Assembly: GCF_040537815.1 (NCBI RefSeq)
Contig: NZ_JBEWSZ010000002.1
Location: forward strand, 62,001-126,000
Direction of reading: 5' to 3'
Length of the DNA stretch: 64,000 bases
Source of the DNA: Mesorhizobium shangrilense
GTDB lineage: Bacteria; Pseudomonadota; Alphaproteobacteria; Rhizobiales; Rhizobiaceae
This document shows, piece by piece, positions 48,873 through 56,776 of the stretch. The stretch's first letter is position 1. Every line of letters starts with the position of its first letter. The notes under the pieces are model-generated. The model did no database searches. It had not been told where the DNA came from and was given only the letters and a program-made list of their open reading frames with translations. The position numbers and the translations under genes are program-made.

Positions 48873-50399
48873 ATGGCCCTGGCGGCAAAGCTACAGCTAC
48901 GACAGTCACAGTCGCTGGTGATGACGCCGCAGCTGATGCAGTCGATTCGGCTGTTGCAGTTCACCCATGTCGAGCTGGAGCGCTTCATCGACGATGAGAT
49001 CGAGCGCAACCCGCTTCTGGAGCGCGCCGAACCACAGGACGACGCGGCCAGCGACCAGGCACAGAAGAACGATGTCGAGCCCGAAGCAGCCGCCGATGGC
49101 GACTGGTTCGAGAGCGAGACAGCGTGGAGCGCCGAGGCGATCTCGGAGAAACTCGACAGTTCGCTGGAAAACCTGTTTCCCGACGATCCGGGCACGAGCG
49201 AGCGGCTTGGTCCCGACCTGACGGCTCAGTGGAAGTCGGCGTCCGGCCACGGGTCCACAACCTCGTCCGAAGGCCTCGACGCGGGCGACATGGCGGCTAC
49301 CGCCATCACGCTGCGCGATCATGTCGGTGAACAGGTCGCACTTGCCTTCGCCGATCCGGCGGCCCGGCTGATTGCCGGCGAACTCGCCGACGGTCTCGAC
49401 GAGGCCGGCTATATGCGCGCCGACATGGCCGAGATCGCGGCTCGTCTGGGCACGGACGCCGCCGCCATGGCCAAGGTCCTGGCTGTCTGCCAGACTTTCG
49501 AGCCCGCCGGCCTCTTCGCCCGCGACCTCGCCGAGTGCCTGTCGCTGCAGCTTGCCGTGCGCGACCGCCTCGATCCGGCGATGAAGGCACTGATCGCCAA
49601 TCTCGAACTGTTGGCGCGCCGCGATTTCCAGACGTTGAAGCGGATTTGCGGCGTCGACGAAGAGGATCTGCTCGATATGCTGGCCGAGATCCGGGCGCTT
49701 GATCCGCGGCCTGGAACGGCGTTCTCGGTCGGCGCCAGCGACGCGATCGTCGCCGATGTCGAGGTGCGGGCGGCCAATGACGGCAGTTGGACGATAGAAC
49801 TCAACGCCGAAACGCTACCGCGCGTGCTTGTCGACCATATCTATTTCGCCCAGGTGTCGCCGCATGCGAAAAACCAGGTGGAAAAGGATTTCCTGGCCGA
49901 ATGCCTGCAGAACGCCAACTGGCTGACGCGCAGCCTCGACCAGCGCGCCAAGACCATTCTCAAGGTCGCCTCTGAAATCGTTCGCCAGCAGGATGCCTTC
50001 CTGGTGCACGGCGTGCGCCACCTCAAGCCGCTCAACCTGCGCACCGTGGCCGATGCCATCGGCATGCACGAATCGACGGTCAGCCGGGTCACGGCCAACA
50101 AATACATGCTGACGCCGCGTGGCGTGTTCGAGCTGCGTTACTTCTTCACCGCCTCGATCGCCGCGTCGGGCGGCGGTGATGCGCATTCGTCGGAGGCGGT
50201 GCGCGACCGCATCAAGCAGCTGATCGACGAGGAGAAGCCCGCCGATGTGCTCTCCGATGATGCGATCGTGGATATGCTGCGCGAGAGTGGCGTCGATATC
50301 GCTAGGCGCACCGTGGCCAAGTATCGCGAGGGCATGAACATTCCCTCGTCGGTGCAGCGGCGGCGCGAGAAGCGCGCCTTGGCCAGCGCCGGCCGCTAG
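48873..50399 (+). CDS. rpoN: RNA polymerase sigma-54 factor
   Basis: A 508-residue sigma factor. The Q- and L-rich activator region is at 1-50 (LQLRQSQSLVMTPQLMQSIR), followed by an acidic region II (about 50-110). The core-binding and -12 HTH regions are in the middle, and the RpoN box ARRTVAKYRE is near residue 480. It directs genes for nitrogen fixation, nitrogen assimilation and dicarboxylate transport. The lpt-rpoN-hpf-ptsN order is conserved in alphaproteobacteria. Confidence 0.95.
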   Translation: MALAAKLQLRQSQSLVMTPQLMQSIRLLQFTHVELERFIDDEIERNPLLERAEPQDDAASDQAQKNDVEPEAAADGDWFESETAWSAEAISEKLDSSLENLFPDDPGTSERLGPDLTAQWKSASGHGSTTSSEGLDAGDMAATAITLRDHVGEQVALAFADPAARLIAGELADGLDEAGYMRADMAEIAARLGTDAAAMAKVLAVCQTFEPAGLFARDLAECLSLQLAVRDRLDPAMKALIANLELLARRDFQTLKRICGVDEEDLLDMLAEIRALDPRPGTAFSVGASDAIVADVEVRAANDGSWTIELNAETLPRVLVDHIYFAQVSPHAKNQVEKDFLAECLQNANWLTRSLDQRAKTILKVASEIVRQQDAFLVHGVRHLKPLNLRTVADAIGMHESTVSRVTANKYMLTPRGVFELRYFFTASIAASGGGDAHSSEAVRDRIKQLIDEEKPADVLSDDAIVDMLRESGVDIARRTVAKYREGMNIPSSVQRRREKRALASAGR

Positions 50400-50756
50400 A
50401 ATGCAGCCCATTTTCGTGTAGGAGGCTCTTGAAAGAGGGGGCGGCTGCGACGGCGGACTCAGGAAGCGCATGTTGTCCACAGGGCCTTTGTCCAGGCGCG
50501 ATTGCCGCCGGGGCTCGGCTTCATTGACAAGCCGCGGTGAAGTGGCTAGAAGCCCGCCCGCATGAGACGGGCTGGTTGCCCGCATGCGGATGGTCCGTCA
50601 AGACGGTGGCCTAGGGACGGCCAAAGGGCGGCTTGTGATCAACTGGAAAGTCCGGATTTAAAATCGGCGCGAGTGACGCCGCAAAGCTTGTGCGCACGGA
50701 CCACGAGTATAAACTCTGGCCAGTTTGAAGCCTGGGCAAGGAAGGTCAGTTTTCAG
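50400..50756. other. Noncoding leader region between rpoN and hpf
   Basis: There are 357 bases without a supported gene. TTGACA at 50524-50529 and CTAGAA at 50546-50551 (16-base spacer) form a candidate promoter. Downstream are small hairpins (GCCCG...CGGGC near 50552-50573, TGGCC...GGCCA near 50607-50623). A long leader for hpf, or a separate small RNA, is possible; the sequence alone does not decide. Confidence 0.4.
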
Positions 50757-51341
50757 ATGAAACTGCGCATATCGGGAAAACACATGGATATCGGCGATGC
50801 GTTTCGTACGCGCATCAACGATCGTGTCGGTGAAGCGATCGGCAAATATTTCGACCGCGGCTTTGCGGGACACGTCACGGTCATCAAATCGGGGTCGCGC
50901 TATTCGGCGGATTGCATGATCCGGCTGGATTCCGGCGCCTCGCTGCAGGCTACCGGCGATGCCCAGGATCCGACGCTGGCCTTCGAGGCCGCCGCGGATC
51001 GGCTGGAAACCCGTCTGAGGCGCTACAAGCGCCGTCTGAAGTCGCACAATTCAGGCAATGGCAATGGTGAGCCCACCGACATCGCCTATGCCGTGATGGC
51101 GCCGCTTGCCGATGACGACGAGGACATTCCGGAGAATTACGCGCCGGCCATCGTCGCCGAATCAACCATGACGCTGCAGACCATGTCGGTGGCGTCGGCG
51201 GTCATCGAGCTCGACACCAAGGAGAGCCCGGTCTTCGTGTTCCGCAACGCCGGAAACGAACATCTCAACATCGTCTATCGCCGGCCCGATGGAAACATCG
51301 GCTGGATCGACCCGTCCACGACCAAGGTCGCACAGGGATAA
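50757..51341 (+). CDS. hpf: Ribosome hibernation promoting factor, long form
   Basis: A 194-residue protein. The N-terminal S30AE domain (1-100, MKLRISGKHMDIGDAFRTRI) blocks the ribosomal decoding centre; the C-terminal domain (about 135-190, SPVFVFRNAGNEHLNIVYRR) dimerises ribosomes into 100S particles. It was earlier called a sigma-54 modulation protein because of its place after rpoN. The ATG at 50757 starts the family N-terminus; the longer frame upstream is not supported. Confidence 0.92.
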   Translation: MKLRISGKHMDIGDAFRTRINDRVGEAIGKYFDRGFAGHVTVIKSGSRYSADCMIRLDSGASLQATGDAQDPTLAFEAAADRLETRLRRYKRRLKSHNSGNGNGEPTDIAYAVMAPLADDDEDIPENYAPAIVAESTMTLQTMSVASAVIELDTKESPVFVFRNAGNEHLNIVYRRPDGNIGWIDPSTTKVAQG

Positions 51342-51399
51342 AAACCGGCCGCACGAGGGGTGGGGACTGGTGACGGCAGGCGAACAAGGATTTTCAAGC

Positions 51400-51864
51400 A
51401 TGGATCTGAGCGATCTTATCAACGTTCCGGCGATCTTGCCGGCGTTGAAGGCGAACTCCAAGAAGCAGCTGCTGCAATTGCTGTCCGAAAGGGCGGCCGC
51501 GATTTCCGGCATTCCGGAGCGCGAGGTGTTCGACACCATCCTGCAGCGCGAGCGGCTGGGCTCGACCGGAGTGGGGAACGGCATTGCCATTCCCCACGGC
51601 AAGCTGGCCGGGGTGAAGCGCATCGCCGGCGTGTTCGCCCGGCTGGAAACGCCGGTCGACTTCGAGGCGCTGGACGACCAGCCGGTCGACCTGGTGTTTC
51701 TGCTGCTGGCGCCTGAAGGTGCCGGCGCTGACCATCTCAAGGCGCTGTCGCGCATCGCCCGCGTGCTGCGCGACGCCGACACCGTGGCCAAGATCAGGGG
51801 CACGCGCGACGCCGTGGCGATCCACGCGCTGTTGTCGGATACCCAGGCTTCGCACGCAGCCTGA
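51400..51864 (+). CDS. ptsN: PTS IIA-like nitrogen-regulatory protein PtsN
   Basis: A 154-residue EIIA-Ntr protein. The phospho-accepting histidine is H66 in IAIPHGKLAG. It is the end point of the PTSNtr phosphorelay and links nitrogen status to potassium transport and other regulation. The ATG at 51400 follows AAGGA; the frame upstream is open but lacks a family match. It is the last gene of the lpt-rpoN cluster. Confidence 0.93.
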   Translation: MDLSDLINVPAILPALKANSKKQLLQLLSERAAAISGIPEREVFDTILQRERLGSTGVGNGIAIPHGKLAGVKRIAGVFARLETPVDFEALDDQPVDLVFLLLAPEGAGADHLKALSRIARVLRDADTVAKIRGTRDAVAIHALLSDTQASHAA

Positions 51865-51888
51865 TCTTCTTCTTTTGAAATCCATACG

Positions 51889-51909
51889 GGGCCGCCTTGG
51901 GCGGCCCTT
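51889..51909 (+). terminator. Hairpin terminator after ptsN
   Basis: GGGCCGCC (51889-51896) pairs with GGCGGCCC (51900-51907) with a 3-base loop and is followed by TTG. The stem is strong but the T-run is short, so termination may be partial. Confidence 0.55.
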
Positions 51910-51920
51910 GCCGTTTCACC

Positions 51921-51965
51921 GCATGATCCTTTCCGAAAACCGGTTCCCGCTTTTCGGAATCATGC
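51921..51965 (-). repeat. Dispersed palindromic repeat, family C
   Basis: GCATGAT...TTTCCGAAAACCGG pairs with CCGCTTTTCGGAATCATGC (small mismatches and bulges). Read on the minus strand it starts two bases after the DUF1150 stop codon. It resembles a palindrome I recall as common in Rhizobiales chromosomes. Confidence 0.7.
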
Positions 51966-51966
51966 C

Positions 51967-52224
51967 TCAGTGAATGGCGACCGTGGTGAGGTCGTTTTCC
52001 ATGGCGCCGGCCAGAGCCCGGTCGCGGGCGTCGGCAAGCAGGATCGGCTGGCCGTTGGCGGCAAACAGCGCCCACAGTTGCATGCCGGGAGCGATTTCGC
52101 CCAGGCCCGGGAAGCGGCCGAGCAATTCGTCACTCGAGACTTTTCTGAGATAGGCGACCGAGCCTTCGCCGAGATGGGCGAATTCGCCGCTGGTCATGGT
52201 GATGTTTTCGTCAGTTCTGGTCAT
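51967..52224 (-). CDS. DUF1150 family protein
   Basis: An 85-residue soluble protein with the DUF1150 pattern (SVAYLRKVSSDEL, then PGMQLWALFAANGQPILLAD). A strong ribosome site (AAGGAGG) precedes it. DUF1150 genes sit next to small heat-shock genes in rhizobia, as here, so a stress role is likely but unproven. It lies 119 bases downstream of hsp20 on the same strand. Confidence 0.85.
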   Translation of the reverse strand: MTRTDENITMTSGEFAHLGEGSVAYLRKVSSDELLGRFPGLGEIAPGMQLWALFAANGQPILLADARDRALAGAMENDLTTVAIH

Positions 52225-52290
52225 TTTAGCCTCCTTGGCGCGAGGATGCCGCTCAAGGCCATCCCGCTAAGAGCCACTCAATTTTGCCAC

Positions 52291-52337
52291 ACCGTGCTTT
52301 CGGAAGATCGGCACCGATTTTCCGGCCGATGCAGTGG
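52291..52337 (-). repeat. Palindromic repeat, family D, after hsp20
   Basis: CGGAAGATCGG (52301-52311) and CCGATTTTCCG (52314-52324) are 11-base arms with one mismatch and a 2-base loop. Read on the minus strand the element begins about ten bases after the hsp20 stop codon. Confidence 0.65.
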
Positions 52338-52343
52338 TAAAGA

Positions 52344-52769
52344 TCAGTCTTTCACCGATATGTTTATTTTCCGTACCAGCCGTTCGGACTCCGGCCGATC
52401 GAGATCGATCGACAAAAGGCCGTTCTTCAGCTCCGCCGCGATCACCCGCATGCCATCGGCCAGCACGAAACAGCGCTGGAACTGGCGCGCGGCAATGCCG
52501 CGGTGAAGGAATTCGCGCTCGGTATCGTCACTTTGACGGCCGCGCACGACCAACTGGTTTTCCTCCGTGGTCACATCGAGATCGCTTTCGGCGAAACCGG
52601 CAACGGCAAGCGTGATGCGCAACCGTTCGGTCTTGCCGTCGACGCCGCTGAGCCGCTCGATGTTGTAGGGAGGGTAGCTGTCACCCGATTTCGCCAGACG
52701 TTCCAGGGTCTTTTCCATGGCGTCGAAACCGAGGAGAAGCGGGCTGGAAAAAGGCGTCATTCGGCTCAT
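52344..52769 (-). CDS. Small heat shock protein, Hsp20 family (IbpA-like)
   Basis: A 141-residue alpha-crystallin chaperone. The crystallin domain runs from about 40 to 130 (PYNIERLSGVDGKTERLRIT, then LDVTTEENQLVVRGRQ, then GLLSIDLDRP). It holds unfolding proteins for refolding by DnaK. The ATG at 52769 has AGGA nine bases before it, inside a ROSE-type hairpin, so translation is probably heat controlled. Further upstream is an RpoH-like promoter. The longer frame to 52895 covers the leader and is not coding. Confidence 0.92.
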   Translation of the reverse strand: MSRMTPFSSPLLLGFDAMEKTLERLAKSGDSYPPYNIERLSGVDGKTERLRITLAVAGFAESDLDVTTEENQLVVRGRQSDDTEREFLHRGIAARQFQRCFVLADGMRVIAAELKNGLLSIDLDRPESERLVRKINISVKD

Positions 52770-52776
52770 GTTACAC

Positions 52777-52826
52777 TGTCCTCTCAAGAGCGACATAAAT
52801 TGGAAAAACCCGGATGGCATTTTTCC
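52777..52826 (-). promoter_or_regulatory. ROSE-type RNA thermometer in the hsp20 leader
   Basis: On the minus strand TGTCGCTCTTGAGAGGACA (52795-52777) folds into a hairpin in which TCGCT pairs with the AGGA ribosome site with a bulged G. This matches the ROSE core, U(U/C)GCU opposite AGGA with one unpaired G. A second hairpin, GGAAAAA with TTTTTCC (52826-52820 with 52808-52802), lies upstream. ROSE elements keep small heat-shock mRNAs closed at low temperature and open on heating. Confidence 0.75.
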
Positions 52827-52837
52827 CGATGGTCTTG

Positions 52838-52866
52838 ATATGGTCCGCCTCGCGGTCAAGTTCAAG
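52838..52866 (-). promoter_or_regulatory. Candidate heat-shock promoter of hsp20
   Basis: On the minus strand CCATAT (52843-52838) fits the RpoH -10 CCANAT. CTTGAC (52860-52855) is 11 bases upstream, and CTTGAA (52866-52861) is 17 upstream. Either -35 is possible. The transcript would begin near 52830 and include the thermometer. Confidence 0.5.
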
Positions 52867-53033
52867 CCATCAAGAAGCCCGCCCAAAAAGACCACGTCGT
52901 GGACTCACAATTATGATCGACATGGCGCTTGAAGATCCACGGAGAAGCGCGCAGGTCGGGGTTATTCCCCCGTCCGAGCGGTTCGATCTGGCAGTCAGCC
53001 TGCGTCCGCGACCCCGCCAAACAAGGAATTGAA

Positions 53034-53975
53034 ATGCCCCAGACTCGCAAGATCATCATCGACACGGATCCCGGCCAGGACGATGCCGTCGCCATATTGC
53101 TGGCGCTCGGCAGCGCTGAACTGGAGATCGTCGGCATCACCGCCGTTGCCGGCAACGTGCCGCTGAAGCTTACCGAAAAGAATGCCCGCAAGATCTGCGA
53201 ACTGGCCGGACGGCCGGACATCAAGGTCTATGCCGGCGCCATCCGCCCGCTGATGCGCCAGCTCGTCACCGCCGAAGAAGTGCATGGCCAGACCGGCCTC
53301 AACGGACCGCAATTGCCCGAACCGGTGATGAAGCTGCAGGACCAGTACGCCGTCGACTTCATCGTCGAGACGCTGATGAAGGAAGAAAGCGGCACCGTCA
53401 CGCTGTGCCCGCTCGGGCCGCTGACCAACATCGCGCTGGCGCTGATCCGCGAGCCGAGGATCGCGCCGCGCATCAAGGAAATCGTGCTGATGGGCGGCGG
53501 CTACTTCGAAGGCGGCAATGTCACGCCGGCGGCCGAGTTCAACATCTATGTCGATCCGCACGCCGCCGATGTCGTCTTCCGGTCCGGCGTTCCGATCGTC
53601 ATGATGCCGCTCGACGTCACCCACAAGGCGCTGACCACGACCAAGCGCACGCAGGCCTTCCGCGCGCTCGGCACCAAGGTCGGCATCGCTACCGCCGACA
53701 TGCTGGAGTTCTTCGAGCGCTACGACGAGGGCAAGTACGGCACCGATGGCGGACCGCTGCACGACCCCTGCGTCATCGCCTATCTGCTGAAGCCGGAACT
53801 GTTCAAGGGCCGTAACTGCAATGTCAGCATCGAGACCGCCTCGGAACTCACCATGGGCATGACCGTGGTCGACTGGTGGGGCGTCACCAAGCGGGAAAAG
53901 AACGCGATGGTGATGCGCGACATCGATCATGATGGTTTCTTCGCGTTGCTGGTGGAGAGGCTGGGGCGGCTTTAG
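53034..53975 (+). CDS. Nucleoside hydrolase (inosine-uridine preferring family)
   Basis: A 313-residue calcium-dependent enzyme that splits nucleosides into base and ribose. The metal motif IIIDTDPGQDDAVAIL opens the protein; LMGGGYFEGGNVTPAAEFNI is the substrate loop (about 150) and HDPCVIAYLL carries the last aspartate (about 242). The ATG at 53034 follows AAGGA. Ribose made here could feed the ribokinase encoded about 3.7 kb downstream. Confidence 0.9.
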   Translation: MPQTRKIIIDTDPGQDDAVAILLALGSAELEIVGITAVAGNVPLKLTEKNARKICELAGRPDIKVYAGAIRPLMRQLVTAEEVHGQTGLNGPQLPEPVMKLQDQYAVDFIVETLMKEESGTVTLCPLGPLTNIALALIREPRIAPRIKEIVLMGGGYFEGGNVTPAAEFNIYVDPHAADVVFRSGVPIVMMPLDVTHKALTTTKRTQAFRALGTKVGIATADMLEFFERYDEGKYGTDGGPLHDPCVIAYLLKPELFKGRNCNVSIETASELTMGMTVVDWWGVTKREKNAMVMRDIDHDGFFALLVERLGRL

Positions 53976-53976
53976 C

Positions 53977-54116
53977 GACCGTTTGGAAATTCTACTCTGG
54001 CGGCCATCTGATGGCGTTTTCTGCGCTTCCGGTGCTCACGGACCCAAATGTCCGCTGCGCTCCGGTTCTCGAAACCACCACCATATGACTCGCCAGAGCG
54101 AATTTCGAAACGGTCT
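53977..54116. mobile_element. MITE-like palindromic element with 26-bp inverted ends
   Basis: The ends 53977-54002 (GACCGTTT.GAAATTC..CTCTGGCG) and 54091-54116 are inverted copies differing at one base and one small gap. The 88-base interior holds shorter palindromes (GCCATCTGATGGC, and GGACCCAAATGTCC). No open frame of note is present. It starts one base after the nucleoside hydrolase stop codon. Size and structure resemble a non-coding miniature element; no target duplication was recognised. Confidence 0.65.
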
Positions 54117-54131
54117 CCGAAGGCGGCGTTG

Positions 54132-54512
54132 CTACCCGTTGAGCAATCGATAGGTGTCGACGCCGTACTTGTGATGTTGCCGCTCAATGGGAATGAGCGA
54201 GCCGACAAGATGTGGTCGCTCAACATCATCGTCGATCGATATCCGTGTGTTGTCGTCGTCAAGGCGCACATCGTAGGTGTAGTATAGATTGTGACCTACC
54301 ATGGCGTACGGGTTGATAGGCTTCACTCTGATATATTCGACGACGCCCATCACGCGTTGGGTGGCAACGACCGGATTTGTTTGAAGCTCCACGATGGTGA
54401 TGGATTTCATCAGTGCCAAGGCACAAAATACAGAAACGCCGATCACTGCGTCGCGGTACTCGTATTGCCAAATAAGCAAGCGATTCCGGAAGGAAACGTT
54501 TGATTTTCGCAT
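54132..54512 (-). CDS. Hypothetical membrane-anchored protein (126 aa)
   Basis: A 126-residue protein with one membrane helix (about 22-42, AVIGVSVFCALALMKSITIV) and a C-terminal soluble region (IPIERQHHKYGVDTYRLLNG at the end). Base composition is clearly lower in GC than in neighbours, and the gene is next to a MITE-like element, both signs of a recently acquired segment. No homologue or function is recognised. Confidence 0.55.
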   Translation of the reverse strand: MRKSNVSFRNRLLIWQYEYRDAVIGVSVFCALALMKSITIVELQTNPVVATQRVMGVVEYIRVKPINPYAMVGHNLYYTYDVRLDDDNTRISIDDDVERPHLVGSLIPIERQHHKYGVDTYRLLNG

Positions 54513-54590
54513 GATGAAGAGTTGTGCAGCAACGGACTATTCTTCAATAGGTCTCTGCAAAAAAAAATGAGAAAGATGGCGTCTCTGCCA

Positions 54591-55205
54591 TTACTTCGAC
54601 CGCGAAAACGCCAGCCACAGGCCGCCGCCGACCAGGAAGCTACCGCTGATCCTGGACATGAGCTTGATGCGGCTGGCCGACAGCAGGCGTCCGGCGCGGC
54701 CGGCGGCGAGCGCATAGGTCGAATCCGACATGGCGGCGAAGATCATGGCGGTGAGACCCATGACGACGATCTGCAGCGTATAATTGCCCTGCGGGGCGAT
54801 GAACTGCGGGAAGAAGGCGCCGAAGAACACCAGCGTCTTGGGATTGCTCAGCGCCACCAGCAGGCCCTGCAGGAAAAAGCCGCCGCGCGGTTTCCTGGCT
54901 GTTCCATCGGCATTCAGCGTGCCCTTGGCACGGAACATCTGCACGCCCATCCAGATCAGATAGGCCGCGCCGATTAGCCTGACCCATTCGAACCAGTGGC
55001 CCATGCCGGCGATCAGCGTGTTGAGGCCGATACCGACGATGGCGATCATGATGGCGAGCCCGGCCTGCGTGCCCGCGACATTGGCGAGACCGGCGCGCGA
55101 GCCGTGGCGGATGCTGTTGGCGATGATCAAGGTAACGGTCGGACCGGGCACCAGGATGATGACGATGCAAGCGAGGACATAGGCGGCATAGAGTTCCAGC
55201 GACAT
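54591..55205 (-). CDS. LysE family translocator
   Basis: A 204-residue exporter with six hydrophobic segments. The opening LVPGPTVTLIIANSIRHGSR and GLANVAGTQAGLAIMI match the LysE/RhtB family. GGGAGG before the ATG at 55205 fixes the start; the longer frame to 55250 is unsupported. It is a second, separate LysE-type gene in the window, distinct in sequence from the one next to polA. The substrate is unknown. Confidence 0.86.
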   Translation of the reverse strand: MSLELYAAYVLACIVIILVPGPTVTLIIANSIRHGSRAGLANVAGTQAGLAIMIAIVGIGLNTLIAGMGHWFEWVRLIGAAYLIWMGVQMFRAKGTLNADGTARKPRGGFFLQGLLVALSNPKTLVFFGAFFPQFIAPQGNYTLQIVVMGLTAMIFAAMSDSTYALAAGRAGRLLSASRIKLMSRISGSFLVGGGLWLAFSRSK

Positions 55206-55318
55206 GGTTTTCCTCCCACAATGCCGCCAGAGCGATGCGGCCAACCTCAATCAATGCATGGCTGCTATTCCGGTGCAAGCAGGCACTCCAGGCACTATGG
55301 GACGCCAAGTCACACCAT

Positions 55319-56767
55319 TCAGGCACCGGCCTGCCAGGACAGTGTCGCCTCATAGGCCGCAGCCGCCTTCAGCACGGCAAGGTCGCCACGCGGCCGCCCG
55401 ATCAACTGCATGCCCATTGGTCGGCCCTTGTCGTCGAAGCCGACGGGAACGTTGACCGCCGGGCAGCCGCCCAGCGTGGCATATGCCGAAACCTGCATCC
55501 AGCGGTGATAGCTGTCCATTGCTCGTCCGGCGACCTCGCGCGGCCAGTGTGTGCCGACTTCAAAGGGGAAGACCTGGGCGGTCGGTAGCGCGATGAGGTC
55601 GAAGCGGTCGAAGATCGACAGCAGCGTGCGATGCCAGGAGGTGCGGACGACCGAGGCCGCGCGGATCTGTGGCGCGGTGAGCCGCATCGCGTTCTCCACT
55701 TCCCAGACGGCTTCCGGCTTCAGCAGGCCGCGCCTGGCGGGATCGTCGTAGTGTATTTTGAGCGCGCAGCCGCTGCTGGCCTGGCGCAGCATCACGAAGG
55801 CCTGCCACAGCGCCTCGAAGTCGAAATCCGGCAGCAACGGCTCCGTCGCGAACGATGCCTCCGCGAACCGCCCGAGAGCAGCCTCGCAGAGATCGAGAAT
55901 ACCGGGCTCGATCGGCAGATGGCCGCCGAGATCGCCAAACCAGGCGATGCGGCCGCCGGTCACTGGCGTTGCCAGCCCTTCGAGGAACGAGCCCTGCTTC
56001 TCATAGGACAAGGGTGCGTGCGGATGATAACCGGCCTGCACGTCGAGCAGCAGCGCCATGTCGGCGACGTTACGGCCCATCGGCCCCTCGACGCCCATCT
56101 GCGCATGAAACACCTCGAAGTCCGGCCCGCCAGGAACTAGCCCCTGCGACGGGCGAAAGCCGTAGACATTGTTCCAGGCCGCCGGATTGCGCAGCGAGCC
56201 GCCGAAGTCGCTGCCATCGGCCAGGGGCACCATGTCCAGCGCCAGCGCCACCGCGGCACCGCCGCTCGATCCGCCGGCGGTCAGGGCAGGGTCAAAGGCG
56301 TTGAGCGTCGGCCCGAACACGTTGTTGTAGGTGTTGGAGCCCAGCCCGAATTCGGGGACGTTGGTCTTGCCAATGATGATGGCGCCGGCCTCACGAATAC
56401 GCTCGACGAAGAAATCGTCTTCTTGCGGCACGAAATCGGCGAAGATCGGCGAGCCAAAGGATGTCCTGAGGCCCGTGGTCGAGGCAAGGTCCTTGATGGC
56501 GATCGGCAGGCCGAACAGGGAGCCTGCATGGCCTCCCCGCGCCAGATGGGCGTCGGCCCTGTCGGCCTCGTCCAGGATCTCGGCGCGGTCGCGCAGCGAG
56601 ACGATGGCGTTGACGAGCGGGTTCACCGCTTCGATCCGGTCGAGGAATGCCGTCACCACTTCGCGAACGGACAGGTCTTTTCGCTTGATCCTCTCGGCCA
56701 ACTCAACGGCGGACAGGCGGCAGATGGCGCCGGCGGGCGGCAGGTCATGTTTTGTCTGAGGACGCAT
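55319..56767 (-). CDS. Amidase (amidase signature family)
   Basis: A 482-residue Ser-cisSer-Lys hydrolase. The triad is K92 (PIAIKDLAST), S167 (AGGSSGGAA) and S191 (DFGGSLRNPA), with the usual 24-residue spacing between the serines. The signature region runs from about 160 to 200. It hydrolyses an amide of unknown nature, perhaps a nitrogen source. It begins nine bases after the ribokinase stop, so the two may share a transcript. Confidence 0.9.
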   Translation of the reverse strand: MRPQTKHDLPPAGAICRLSAVELAERIKRKDLSVREVVTAFLDRIEAVNPLVNAIVSLRDRAEILDEADRADAHLARGGHAGSLFGLPIAIKDLASTTGLRTSFGSPIFADFVPQEDDFFVERIREAGAIIIGKTNVPEFGLGSNTYNNVFGPTLNAFDPALTAGGSSGGAAVALALDMVPLADGSDFGGSLRNPAAWNNVYGFRPSQGLVPGGPDFEVFHAQMGVEGPMGRNVADMALLLDVQAGYHPHAPLSYEKQGSFLEGLATPVTGGRIAWFGDLGGHLPIEPGILDLCEAALGRFAEASFATEPLLPDFDFEALWQAFVMLRQASSGCALKIHYDDPARRGLLKPEAVWEVENAMRLTAPQIRAASVVRTSWHRTLLSIFDRFDLIALPTAQVFPFEVGTHWPREVAGRAMDSYHRWMQVSAYATLGGCPAVNVPVGFDDKGRPMGMQLIGRPRGDLAVLKAAAAYEATLSWQAGA

Positions 56768-56776
56768 GGCCTTGTC

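Noticed and set aside
50562..50756. N-terminal extension of hpf
   Set aside because: The frame is open but the translation is arginine-rich without family match, and the hpf family starts at the ATG 50757.
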